Origin: Deltaproteobacteria bacterium
GTDB taxonomy: Bacteria; Myxococcota_A; UBA9160; UBA4427
Direction: 5' to 3'
Length of the DNA stretch: 64,000 bases
Assembly: GCA_029261855.1 (NCBI GenBank)
Contig: JAJDAN010000089.1
Coordinates: 186,001 to 250,000 of the forward strand
Of this stretch, positions 36,608-44,843 are shown piece after piece. The notes under the pieces were generated by a model. That model was given only the letters and a program-made list of their open reading frames with translations, ran no database searches and was not told the origin of the DNA. Made by a program: the position numbers and the translations under genes. How positions within the stretch are numbered: position 1 is the first letter of the stretch; each line of letters starts with the position of its first letter.

Positions 36608-37167
36608 TGGCCGAGTCGAAATCCGGGCCGACTTCGGGCCCGACGAATCCGCGAGTGGTTCCGCCCGTCACCCGGCGCGACTTCCTGTTCAAGCTCGGGC
36701 TGGGCCTCAACGTCATCGCAGCGTCGCTCGTGGCGATCCCGGTCGTGGGGTACGTCGTCTCGGCGCTCTTCCACCGCAGCGCGCAGCAGGCCTGGATCGC
36801 GCTCGGCGATCTCGATCGCTTCCCGGTGAACGAGACGCGACTCGCCACCTACCGAAACCCGTTCACGCGGCCCTGGGACGGCGTCACCGCAGACATTCCG
36901 TGTTGGGTGCGCCGGACCCCCGACGCCAGCGGGCAGCCGAGCTTCCAGATCTTCGCCATCAACTGCGCGCACCTGGGCTGCCCCGTGCGCTGGTTCCCCG
37001 AATCGCGGCTCTTCATGTGCCCGTGCCACGGCGGCGTCTACTACGAAGACGGCACGGTCGCGTCCGGTCCGCCGCCGCGCGGCCTGTATGAGTACGCCTA
37101 CCGGGTGAAGGGGGGTCGGCTCGAGGTGCAGGGCGGCGAGACCCCGAACCTCGCGGAGCCCGTGTAG
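36607..37167 (+). CDS. Rieske iron-sulfur protein of a bc-type complex
   Basis: The 186-residue protein has a twin-arginine motif (TRRDFLFKLG) before a single membrane helix (about 32-55), consistent with Tat-dependent insertion. The Rieske 2Fe-2S ligands are Cys120 and His122 in CAHLGC, and Cys138 and His141 in CPCHGG; Cys125 and Cys140 would form the usual disulfide. It transfers electrons from quinol to the c-type haem. It lies three bases before the cytochrome b gene. Confidence 0.95.
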   Translation: MAESKSGPTSGPTNPRVVPPVTRRDFLFKLGLGLNVIAASLVAIPVVGYVVSALFHRSAQQAWIALGDLDRFPVNETRLATYRNPFTRPWDGVTADIPCWVRRTPDASGQPSFQIFAINCAHLGCPVRWFPESRLFMCPCHGGVYYEDGTVASGPPPRGLYEYAYRVKGGRLEVQGGETPNLAEPV

Positions 37168-37170
37168 CCC

Positions 37171-38655
37171 ATGCCTGGCCTCGCAGAACGCGCCCGACGC
37201 ACCTTCGGATGGTTCGACGATCGCCTCCACCTGAAGGCGATCTTCGACAGCACCGCCGGGCACCCGATCCCGCGGCGCTCGGCCAGCTGGTGGTACGTGT
37301 TCGGCAGCGGGACCCTGGTCTGCTTCATCCTCCAGATCGTCACGGGAATCTGCCTTGCCCTCGTCTACGTGCCGTCTCCCAACGAGGCGTACGCGAGCCT
37401 CGAGTACCTGAACTACGAGCAGAACCTCGGCTGGTTCTTGCGCGGGGTGCACAACTGGGGATCGGTCTTCATGGTGGGTCTGATGACGATCCACATGATC
37501 CAGGTGTTCTTGTTCGGGGCGTACAAGTACCCGCGCGAGCTCACCTGGGTGGTGGGCTGCGTGTTGTTCCTGCTGACCCTGGGCGCGGCGTTCACGGGAC
37601 AGATCATGCGCTTCGACCAGGACGCCTACTGGGGGCTGCAGATCGGCGTGTCCATCGCGGCGCGTATCCCCTTCGTGGGCGAGTCCATCGTGCACCTGTT
37701 GCAGGGTGGGCCGATCATCGGCGCGGAGACGCTCTCGCGCTTCTTCAGCCTGCACGTCTTCGTGCTGCCCGGCCTGCTGATCGGCGGCATCGTCGTGCAC
37801 CTGCGGCTGGTTCTCACCCGGGGAATCAACGAGTTCCCCGTCGAGGGGCAGGAAGTCGCCCCGGAGACCTACGCGGCCGAATACGAAGAGCTGCTCGAGA
37901 AGACGGGCATCCGCTTCTTCCCGGACGGCGTCGACAAGGACATCGTGTTCGCGGCACTCGTGCTGTTCGGGATCGTGGGCTGCGCGGCCATCCTCGGCCC
38001 GCCCATCCCCAATGGTCCCGCCGACCCGACCCTGATCAACACCGCGCCTCGGCCTGACTTCTACTTCCTTTCCTTGTTCGCGGCCTTTGCGTTGATGCCG
38101 CCCTATCTGGAAGACTTCGTCATCGTCTACGTCCTGCCGGTGATGGTGCTGGGTCTCTTCGCCATCCCGTTCCTCTCGAACGTCGGCGAGAAGCACCCGC
38201 GGCGCCGACCCGGCGCCGTGATCGCCGCGACCCTCGCGATGACGACCCTGTGCGTGATGGCCTGGGAAGGACTCGATTCCGACTGGTCACCCCACATGGA
38301 CGCGTGGAGCGGGACCGCGGTCCCCACCCATCTGGTGGAAGGCCGCACGCCCCTCGAGCTGCAGGGGGCGCTCGTGCTGCAGGTCAAGCAGTGCCGAAAC
38401 TGTCACGCCCTGGACGGCAGCGGTGGCAAACGCGGCCCGGACCTGAGCAACGTTGCGACCCGCCTGACCGAAGACCAGCTCGTTCGCCAGGTGCTGCAGG
38501 GCGGGGGCAACATGCCCGCCTACGGCAAGAACCTGACGCCCGCCGAAGTCACCGCCGTCGTGGCGTTCATGCGGACCCTGCATCCGCGTGGCCAGCTTCC
38601 GGCGCGCGACTCCGCACCGCCGGCGGTTCCGGCTTCCGGCACCGCCGGTTCCTGA
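37171..38655 (+). CDS. Cytochrome b fused to a C-terminal cytochrome c
   Basis: The 494-residue protein is the quinol-oxidising membrane subunit. Haem b ligands are His94 and His108 (13 residues between) and His195 and His210 (14 residues between). The longer second spacing is typical of b6f-type rather than bc1-type proteins. The Qo-site motif appears as PDFY (295-298) in place of PEWY. After about eight helices, a cytochrome c domain with CRNCH (408-412) is fused to the C-terminus, so no separate cytochrome c1 is needed. It ends the respiratory operon. Confidence 0.93.
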   Translation: MPGLAERARRTFGWFDDRLHLKAIFDSTAGHPIPRRSASWWYVFGSGTLVCFILQIVTGICLALVYVPSPNEAYASLEYLNYEQNLGWFLRGVHNWGSVFMVGLMTIHMIQVFLFGAYKYPRELTWVVGCVLFLLTLGAAFTGQIMRFDQDAYWGLQIGVSIAARIPFVGESIVHLLQGGPIIGAETLSRFFSLHVFVLPGLLIGGIVVHLRLVLTRGINEFPVEGQEVAPETYAAEYEELLEKTGIRFFPDGVDKDIVFAALVLFGIVGCAAILGPPIPNGPADPTLINTAPRPDFYFLSLFAAFALMPPYLEDFVIVYVLPVMVLGLFAIPFLSNVGEKHPRRRPGAVIAATLAMTTLCVMAWEGLDSDWSPHMDAWSGTAVPTHLVEGRTPLELQGALVLQVKQCRNCHALDGSGGKRGPDLSNVATRLTEDQLVRQVLQGGGNMPAYGKNLTPAEVTAVVAFMRTLHPRGQLPARDSAPPAVPASGTAGS

Positions 38656-38681
38656 GCCGCCGATGTGGCGAGCGAGTCAAG

Positions 38682-39035
38682 CTAGGAGCTGAGCCAAGAG
38701 CCGAGAGAGGAGCCCAGGTACAAGAGCCCGTCTAGTGCGGCGCCCAGGCCGACGACACCGAGCAGCAAGGGCCCCAGGCGCGGCCGCCAACCGCGCCGCT
38801 GGGATCGGATGGCGAAAGGCAGCAGGGGCAGCAGCACCAGATAGACCGGGATCGCCGGTCCCACGACACCCAGCGGGCCGCTCACCGGGCGGTCCCCGGC
38901 GAGCACGAGGGACGCGATGAAGAGAATCGCCGAGGGCAGCAGGGGCACGACGAGTGCGAGCGAGGCGAGCCCCCATGCGGAGCGGACCGGGCGGGACCAG
39001 GCACCGGAGAGTCGGGACGTCACCGCGAGGATCAT
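38682..39035 (-). CDS. Small membrane protein of unknown function
   Basis: The 117-residue product has three probable membrane helices (about 21-46, 52-76 and 88-113). It lies between the cytochrome b gene and the CtaG fusion gene but on the opposite strand. No motif is recognised. The ATG at 39035 gives a plausible membrane protein; the much longer open frame upstream is a shadow of the fusion gene. No clear Shine-Dalgarno sequence supports the start, so existence is moderately certain. Confidence 0.55.
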   Translation of the reverse strand: MILAVTSRLSGAWSRPVRSAWGLASLALVVPLLPSAILFIASLVLAGDRPVSGPLGVVGPAIPVYLVLLPLLPFAIRSQRRGWRPRLGPLLLGVVGLGAALDGLLYLGSSLGSWLSS

Positions 39036-39086
39036 GACACAGCCCCTCGCACGACCCGTCACGCAGCCCGTCGCGAGGCAGGCCGC

Positions 39087-41288
39087 TTGAACCCCATCGC
39101 GAGCGCCGCCCTCGCTGCGTGGTCGCCTCCCTGGGACTTGTTGTTTGCGGCGACGGGCGCGGTCGTCCTCTACTGGCGCGGCTTCGCGAAGCTGCGGCGA
39201 CAGCTGCCGAGCCGCTTTCCGGCCTGGCGGCGAGGTTGCTTTCTCTCGGGCATCGCCGTGCTGCTGGGCGCGCTCGCATCCCCCCTCGACGCCTTCGCCG
39301 ACGGGCTCCTCCAGGCCCACATGCTGCAGCACTGGCTGTTGATGATGGTCGCACCCCCCCTGCTGTGGCTGGGTGCGCCCGTCGTCCCGCTGATGCGCGG
39401 ACTCCCGCACGGCTGGCTGCGGCGGGGACTGGGCCCGTTCCTCAGCTGGCCGGCGCTGCGCCGCTTCGTCGATGCAGGAGTGCGGCCGGGCACCGCCCTC
39501 GCCCTGTGGATCGTCGCGACCCTGGTCTGGCACTGGCCCGGCGCCTACCAGGCCGCCGTCCGGTCTCGCGCCTGGCACGACTTCGAGCACTTGAGCTTCC
39601 TGATCGTCGCCCTGCTCTTCTGGTACGCCGTCGCCCTGCCCTGGCCGGCGCGACGACCTGCGAACCGCGCGGCCATCGCGATCCCACTGGGGATCGCCGC
39701 CCTCTTCAACACGATCTTCTCGGCGTCCTTCGTCTTCTCCGACCGGGTCTTCTACCCCGTGTACGCGGAGATGCCCCGGCTGTTCGACGTGGATGCGCTG
39801 ACGGACCAGAAGCTTGCGGGCGCCTTCTTGTGGGTTGCGGGCTCGCTCCCGATGGTCGTGGCCGCCACCCTCACCCTGATCCGCGCGACCGACACCGGCG
39901 ACCGCACACGTGTGGCTGCACCGGTCGACAGACCGGGGAGTGCCGGCCGGCGCATCGCCACCCGATTGAAGGGCATCGCGGCAGCGGCCATCGGTTCGCG
40001 ACGCGCGCGCAAGTCCGCCCAGATCGTCATGGGCGCACTCGCCATCGCCATCGTCGCCGACGGCCTGCTGGGCCCACAGCGGCCCAGCGCCACGAACCTG
40101 GCGGGCGTGTTGCCCTGGACCTACTGGCGGGGCTTCGTCGTCGTCGGCCTGCTCGTCGCCGGGAATCTCTTCTGCGCGGTCTGTCCCTTCACGCTGACCC
40201 GAGCACTGAGCGGGCCACTATCCCGCCGATTCGCCGTGAAGCTGCGCTGGCCCGCACGACTGCGGAACCGCTGGCTCGCGGTGGTGCTCTTCGCCGCCTA
40301 CCTCTGGTCGTACGAGGTCTTCGCGATCTGGGACAGGCCGTGGTGGACCGCCTGGCTGGTCGTCGGGTACTTCACGGCCAGCTTCGGCGTCGAAGCCTTG
40401 TTCGGACGCGGCACCTTCTGCAAGCACGTGTGCCCCATCGGACAGTTCCACTTCGCCGCCTCGGCCAACTCACCCCTCGAGGTGCGCGTCCTCGCTCCCG
40501 AAGTCTGCACGGTATGCAGCAGCCACGACTGTCTACGCGGGGGACCTCGTGGACCCGGCTGCGCGACGGACCTGTTCCTGCCCGTCAAACAGGGAAACCT
40601 CGACTGCACGTTCTGCCTGGACTGCGTGCGGGCCTGTCCGAACGACAACGTCGGCCTGCAAGCCGTCACGCCCGCAAGCTCCCTGGGCCCTGCGCGCACC
40701 CCGCGCCTCGACTTCGCGGCGCTCGCCGCCCTGTTCTGCTTCGGCGCGTTTGCGAACGCGGCGGCGATGGTCGCCCCCGTCGCCGGGATGCCATGGCTTC
40801 CGTTGTGGTTGGGCTTGTGTCTCGTAGCCGTCCCGGCGTTCTCGTTGATCGGCTGCGCGGCGGTCGGCCGTTTCGCCACTGGCGGATCGCTTCCGAAGGC
40901 GAAACTGGTGGCCGCTCTGGCGCCCGCACTCATCCCCATCGGCTTCGCGATGTGGTTCGCTCACTTCGGCTTCCATACCTGGACGGCCATGAGCAGCCTG
41001 GTTCCCGCGGTCGGGCGCGCCGCAGACGATCTGGGATTTTCGCTTCCCGGCGCGGCGGGCGCGGGTGGTATGGCGGCGTTCGACATCACGGGCGTCGAGA
41101 TCGGTGTCCTCGGGATCGGCCTGCTCGTCAGCACGGCAGTCACCTGGCGGCTGGCGAGGCGTCAGACGACTGCGACGCTCTCGGCCCTGGCTGTGGCCGC
41201 ACCGTGGGTCCTGGTATCGGCGCTGCTCTACGGTCTGGGGGTCTGGATCTTCCTGCAGCCCATGGAGATGCGGGGGATGTCGATGTGA
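39087..41288 (+). CDS. CtaG-type oxidase assembly factor fused to a CcoG/NapH-like polyferredoxin
   Basis: The 733-residue membrane protein has two parts. Residues about 10-270 match the CtaG family of caa3 assembly factors: multiple helices with HMLQHWLLMMVAPPLLWLGAP, a WHWPGAYQAA loop and HDFEHLSFL. Residues about 310-730 are a polyferredoxin of the CcoG/NapH type: FCAVCPFT, then FCKHVCPIGQFHF, a CTVCSSHDC group and a full 4Fe-4S motif CTFCLDCVRACP, followed by more helices. CtaG proteins help to insert CuB, and CcoG is known as a cupric reductase, so the fusion could reduce and deliver copper. The TTG start is supported by GAGGCAGG upstream and by fit to the first helix. Confidence 0.85.
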   Translation: MNPIASAALAAWSPPWDLLFAATGAVVLYWRGFAKLRRQLPSRFPAWRRGCFLSGIAVLLGALASPLDAFADGLLQAHMLQHWLLMMVAPPLLWLGAPVVPLMRGLPHGWLRRGLGPFLSWPALRRFVDAGVRPGTALALWIVATLVWHWPGAYQAAVRSRAWHDFEHLSFLIVALLFWYAVALPWPARRPANRAAIAIPLGIAALFNTIFSASFVFSDRVFYPVYAEMPRLFDVDALTDQKLAGAFLWVAGSLPMVVAATLTLIRATDTGDRTRVAAPVDRPGSAGRRIATRLKGIAAAAIGSRRARKSAQIVMGALAIAIVADGLLGPQRPSATNLAGVLPWTYWRGFVVVGLLVAGNLFCAVCPFTLTRALSGPLSRRFAVKLRWPARLRNRWLAVVLFAAYLWSYEVFAIWDRPWWTAWLVVGYFTASFGVEALFGRGTFCKHVCPIGQFHFAASANSPLEVRVLAPEVCTVCSSHDCLRGGPRGPGCATDLFLPVKQGNLDCTFCLDCVRACPNDNVGLQAVTPASSLGPARTPRLDFAALAALFCFGAFANAAAMVAPVAGMPWLPLWLGLCLVAVPAFSLIGCAAVGRFATGGSLPKAKLVAALAPALIPIGFAMWFAHFGFHTWTAMSSLVPAVGRAADDLGFSLPGAAGAGGMAAFDITGVEIGVLGIGLLVSTAVTWRLARRQTTATLSALAVAAPWVLVSALLYGLGVWIFLQPMEMRGMSM

Positions 41289-41800
41289 GGCGCTTCCTGC
41301 TGGCTGTCGTCTCGGCCGCCGTCCTGGCAGGGGTGTCGATCGCGGCCGGGGCCGCGCGCGCCGACCTGCCGCAGGTGATCGCGCGTGGTTCGGCGGGGCC
41401 CTTCGAGGTCAGCGTGCTGGCAGAGGCGCCGATTCGTCCGGGAATGTCGAGCTGGATCGTCTGGCTGCCCAACGCCTCGACCGAAGGTCCCGCTCGCGTC
41501 GAGATCGAGCACGCAGGCATGCGTGCGTCGGGAACGGCACCCGGGCGCGTTTCCGTCCACGTGCACGAGGCGCGCGCGCGGACGGACACGGAGGCCGAGA
41601 TGCAGACCGCGACGCTGACCATTCACCGCGCCGGCCAGACGGGCACCCTGACCTTCGCATTCGCGGTCGCTCCACGCCCGGGTCTCGTCGACCAATGGCG
41701 CGCGCTGTCGATCGTTCCGATCGGCCTGCTCGTCTTCGCTCTCCACCAGTGGCGGGTCAGTCGGATGCGGCGAGCGCCCGCTGCAACTCGCGTTCGATAG
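41285..41800 (+). CDS. Exported protein with C-terminal membrane anchor, FixH-like in context
   Basis: The 171-residue product has an N-terminal signal peptide or helix (1-26), a periplasmic beta-type domain with VSVLAEAPIRPG and RVSVHVHEA segments, and a C-terminal membrane helix (about 144-160). It starts with GTG and overlaps the CtaG-polyferredoxin stop (GTGA), so the two are coupled. Its place after a CcoG-like protein recalls ccoH/fixH, which encodes a small anchored periplasmic protein, but sequence similarity is not evident to me. The paired His residues in VHVH might bind copper. Confidence 0.7.
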   Translation: MRRFLLAVVSAAVLAGVSIAAGAARADLPQVIARGSAGPFEVSVLAEAPIRPGMSSWIVWLPNASTEGPARVEIEHAGMRASGTAPGRVSVHVHEARARTDTEAEMQTATLTIHRAGQTGTLTFAFAVAPRPGLVDQWRALSIVPIGLLVFALHQWRVSRMRRAPAATRVR

Positions 41801-42014
41801 CGCGCTCCGAAAGCCGCCCCCAGCCGAGCAGCGTCTCCCCGAACATCAGGACGGGGATCCGTTCGCCGTCGCGGCGCAGCAGCTCGGCGTCCTGGGCGAT
41901 GTCGACGCGTTCGAGCGCAAGTCCGTGGCGTTGGGAGAGCGCCACCGCGAGGGGCCAGGCCTTGTCGCACAGACTGCAGCCCGCGCGCGTATGGAAGCTG
42001 AGGCTGGGCGGCAC
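41757..42014 (-). CDS. Glutaredoxin-like thiol protein
   Basis: The 85-residue protein has the thioredoxin-fold layout of small glutaredoxin-like (DUF836-type) proteins. It has an N-terminal strand, the redox motif CSLC near residues 13-16, then DIAQDAELLRRDGERIPVL with the cis-Pro, and GWGRLSERAI. It probably catalyses thiol-disulfide exchange. It starts with GTG one base after the stop of the luciferase-like gene and overlaps the end of the opposite-strand gene at 41285-41800 by 44 bases. Confidence 0.85.
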   Translation of the reverse strand: MPPSLSFHTRAGCSLCDKAWPLAVALSQRHGLALERVDIAQDAELLRRDGERIPVLMFGETLLGWGRLSERAIERELQRALAASD

Positions 42015-42015
42015 C

Positions 42016-43005
42016 TCAGCCCTCGCGGCCAGATCCAGCGACCCGCGGCAGCACCTCTTCGCCGAAGAGCCGAATGGACGCCTCGACGCGCTCGGGCGGC
42101 GGGCCCCCGAAGCTCATCAGACAGGCGACGTGGTCGATTCCGATCTCCGCGTAGGCGGCGAGCCGTTCGACGCACTCCGAAGGCTCGCCGATGATGAAGT
42201 GCTCACGCGACACCCGTTCCGGCTCGCGTTCTGCAGCGGAAAGGGCCGTCACGTTCGCATGACCCCAGCTGTCGTAGAGCCGCAGCAGCGCCGTCGCATA
42301 GAAGGCCTCGGCGTCTCGCCTGGCCGCGCGGCTCTCGACGCAGCAAACGATGCGATTGAGCAGCAGCTTCCCGACGGGAACGCCGAGCGCCTCGCAGACC
42401 TCCCGGTAGGCGATCGCGCGCTCCTCGACGTTCGCGAGGGTTTCGGTGGTGCTGATCAGGTAGCCGTCTCCCTTCGCGGCGGCGCGTCGGATCGCAACCT
42501 CGACCTGCCCACCCACGTAGATCGGCGGCCCGGGCCGTTGCAACGGCAGCGGGAACAGCGAGAAGTCCTGCAGCTCGAAGCCATGGCCGTTCCGGGTGAC
42601 GGGATCCCCGGACCACAGCGCCCGGATCAGATCGATCCCCTCCCCGAGCCGGGCACCGCGCGCGCGCGTCTCGACCCCGAAGGTCGCGAAGTCCACGGGC
42701 GAGTAGCCGTTCGAGACCCCCAGCCGCAGACGGCCTTGCGACAGCACGTCGATCATGGCGGCGTGCTGCGCCACGCGAACGGGATGGTGGAGCGGAAGCA
42801 GGAGCATGTTCGTGCCGAGACCGATCCGTCGCGTGACACTCGCCAACGCCGCGAGAGTGGCCAGCGGGTCCGGGTACATCATGGCTTCACTGTGGTGCTC
42901 GTGCGCCCACAGGGTCTCGAAGCCGAGTTCCTCGGCCAGACGCGCCTGCGCGAGCATGGCATCGAAGCGCGGCTGCGATTGTGTCGGGGCGAGACCGAAC
43001 TGCAC
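42016..43005 (-). CDS. LLM-class (luciferase-like) flavin-dependent oxidoreductase
   Basis: The 329-residue enzyme has the bacterial luciferase-like TIM-barrel pattern: AEELGFETLWAHEHH early, RIGLGTNMLLLPLHHPVR, then RLRLGVSNGYSP and PIYVGGQ. Such enzymes use reduced FMN or F420; the cofactor cannot be fixed from sequence alone. Substrate is unknown. It starts with GTG and is followed by the glutaredoxin gene with a one-base gap. The 87 bases to the divergent SDR gene hold an inverted repeat that could be a shared operator. Confidence 0.88.
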   Translation of the reverse strand: MQFGLAPTQSQPRFDAMLAQARLAEELGFETLWAHEHHSEAMMYPDPLATLAALASVTRRIGLGTNMLLLPLHHPVRVAQHAAMIDVLSQGRLRLGVSNGYSPVDFATFGVETRARGARLGEGIDLIRALWSGDPVTRNGHGFELQDFSLFPLPLQRPGPPIYVGGQVEVAIRRAAAKGDGYLISTTETLANVEERAIAYREVCEALGVPVGKLLLNRIVCCVESRAARRDAEAFYATALLRLYDSWGHANVTALSAAEREPERVSREHFIIGEPSECVERLAAYAEIGIDHVACLMSFGGPPPERVEASIRLFGEEVLPRVAGSGREG

Positions 43006-43011
43006 GGCCGA

Positions 43012-43053
43012 ATCGTATCACTCGTCAGCTGCGCGAGGCGATCGTGATACGAT
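43012..43053. promoter_or_regulatory. Inverted repeat between the divergent LLM and SDR genes
   Basis: ATCGTATCAC (43012-43021) is perfectly complementary to GTGATACGAT (43044-43053). The right copy extends to ATCGT-GAT-ACGAT, itself palindromic. Two related half-sites about three helical turns apart between divergent genes suggest binding of a dimeric repressor such as a TetR protein. Confidence 0.45.
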
Positions 43054-43092
43054 GCGCTCTCTGGACCCGCCGAGAGACAAGGAGACCGGAAC

Positions 43093-43986
43093 ATGGACAG
43101 TTCGAAGCCGCTCGAGGGAAGCGTCGCACTCGTCACCGGGGCGACCCGGGGGATCGGCAAGGGGATCGCCACCGAGCTCGCGACCGCTGGCGCGCGGGTC
43201 TACTTCACGGGCCGCAGCACCGAGGAGGACCCCCAGCGTCCGGGCACCGTCGCCGCGACGGAGGCCGAGATCGCGGCGCTCGGAGCACACGGCGTCGGTC
43301 TTCGCTGCGACCATCACGTCGACGAGGAAGTCGACGCGGTCTTCGCACGGATTCGCAAGGACGAAGGCCGCCTGGATCTGCTGGTGAACAACGCCACGGC
43401 GGAGATGGGCTCGATGGTGGGCAAGAAGTTCTGGGAGCTGCCCATCGACATCTGGGACGACGTCATCGGCGTCGGCCTGCGGTCCCACTACGTGGCGAGC
43501 TGGCACGCGGTCCCGCTGATGATCGCTCAAGGCCGGGGCCTGATCGTGAACGTCTCGTCTCACGGCGCACGCGAGTACCTGATGGGCGTCAGCTATGGGG
43601 TCGGCAAGGCGGGTGTCGACCGGTTGACCAGCGACATGGCCAAGGAGCTACGGGAGCATCAGGTTGCGGTCACGTCGATCTGGCCAGGTCTCTGCAAGAG
43701 CGAGAACCGACTCGTCAATGCGGAAACCCACCCCGACGGTCGCGTGACCCTCTTCGGTCTCGACCTCACCTTCGCCGAAACGCCGCACTTCCCCGGCCGC
43801 GCCGTGGTCGCCCTGGCGTCGGACCCGGACCCGATGGCGCGCACCGGTCAGGCGTTCTGGGTCGCGGACCTCGCCCGGGACTACGGGTTCACCGACATCG
43901 ACGGCAGCATCCCGGACGCCGAGAAGCTGCACGCACAGCTCCAGCAGGGAGCACCCGAGTTCTGGCGGGAGGTGCTGGGCGGCTGA
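43093..43986 (+). CDS. SDR-family oxidoreductase (DHRS1-like)
   Basis: The 297-residue protein binds NAD(P) through TGATRGIGKG (about 16-25), has the NNAT stabilising motif, and has the catalytic Ser in NVSSHG with Tyr-x3-Lys in YGVGKAG. The arrangement and the long C-terminal part resemble the DHRS1 branch of the family. The substrate is likely a carbonyl or alcohol, but cannot be named. AAGGAGA precedes the ATG. It is divergent from the luciferase-like gene. Confidence 0.9.
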   Translation: MDSSKPLEGSVALVTGATRGIGKGIATELATAGARVYFTGRSTEEDPQRPGTVAATEAEIAALGAHGVGLRCDHHVDEEVDAVFARIRKDEGRLDLLVNNATAEMGSMVGKKFWELPIDIWDDVIGVGLRSHYVASWHAVPLMIAQGRGLIVNVSSHGAREYLMGVSYGVGKAGVDRLTSDMAKELREHQVAVTSIWPGLCKSENRLVNAETHPDGRVTLFGLDLTFAETPHFPGRAVVALASDPDPMARTGQAFWVADLARDYGFTDIDGSIPDAEKLHAQLQQGAPEFWREVLGG

Positions 43987-44042
43987 GCCCGCGCCCGCCG
44001 GGCCGCTTGCGGGGGCCCGATGCGGGGGCCGGGGACGAGAAT

Positions 44043-44843
44043 TCACCTGCGAAGAGTCAGGGGCTCCACGTCCGCCCACACGGCCTTGCCGTTGCTGCGC
44101 AGCATCTCGACGGCGGCGGGCGCCGACCACGCTTCGACGGCGGTCGCGTAGCTGGGTAGCGCCTTGATGCGAGCCAGCCAGTCCGCCAGGCGCGGTCGCG
44201 CCGCGACGGAGAGCAGCGGGTCCATGGCCAGATGCTCGAGACGCAGCACGTAGGGCAGCACCGTCGCGTCCGCGAGACCGAAGCGGTCGCCCGAGAGCCA
44301 GGTTTGACTCGCCAGATCCGACTCGACGGCGTCGATGGAATCGAGGAAGACGCCCAGTGCGCCGGCGAACTCCGGTGCTTTCACGCCGTGCTCGAGGACA
44401 CTGCGCCGCTCTGCACGCGCCTTGGGGTCGGGAATCGCCGCCAGGCTCGCCTCGCGCACCTCCACGGGCTGCTGGAGAAGCAGCTTGCGCGGCCCGACCG
44501 CGAAGGTGACGACGGGCGCCGCCGGGTGCAGCTCTTCGTCGACGCGCTTGAGCCAGAAGTCCACCGCGTAGCGCCCCGCCGCATCTCGCGGTCGCATGGG
44601 CGGGTCGGGGAAGGCGTCGTCGAGGTACTTGATGATCAGCGACGACTCGACGAGCACACGGCCGTCGTGGACGAGGGTCGGGACCACGTGCTTCGGGTTC
44701 AGCTTCACGTACGCGGGGTCGTGCTGCTGCTCGCCGATCACGATGTCCACCTCGCGCGAGACGAAGTCCAGACCTTTCTCCGCGAGCACCAGCCGGGTCT
44801 TCTGCGAGCAGGTCGAGAATGCGAAGTGATAGAGCTCGATCAT
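44043..44843 (-). CDS. Glutathione S-transferase family protein
   Basis: The 266-residue protein has a thioredoxin-like N-domain with FSTCSQKTRLVLAEKG (about 8-24), the cis-Pro glutathione-binding segment HVVPTLVHDG and VESSLIIKYLDD, and an all-helical C-domain. It would conjugate or remove glutathione from an electrophile. It is the third gene of a coupled operon: its ATG overlaps the stop of the CMD-nitroreductase gene (ATGA). Context suggests detoxification or degradation of an aromatic or nitro compound. Confidence 0.88.
   Translation of the reverse strand: MIELYHFAFSTCSQKTRLVLAEKGLDFVSREVDIVIGEQQHDPAYVKLNPKHVVPTLVHDGRVLVESSLIIKYLDDAFPDPPMRPRDAAGRYAVDFWLKRVDEELHPAAPVVTFAVGPRKLLLQQPVEVREASLAAIPDPKARAERRSVLEHGVKAPEFAGALGVFLDSIDAVESDLASQTWLSGDRFGLADATVLPYVLRLEHLAMDPLLSVAARPRLADWLARIKALPSYATAVEAWSAPAAVEMLRSNGKAVWADVEPLTLRR

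Noticed and set aside
39119-41800. 893-codon plus-strand frame overlapping the CtaG-polyferredoxin gene
   Set aside because: Only the final 171 codons, from the GTG at 41285, are gene-like. The rest reads the fusion gene in the wrong frame.
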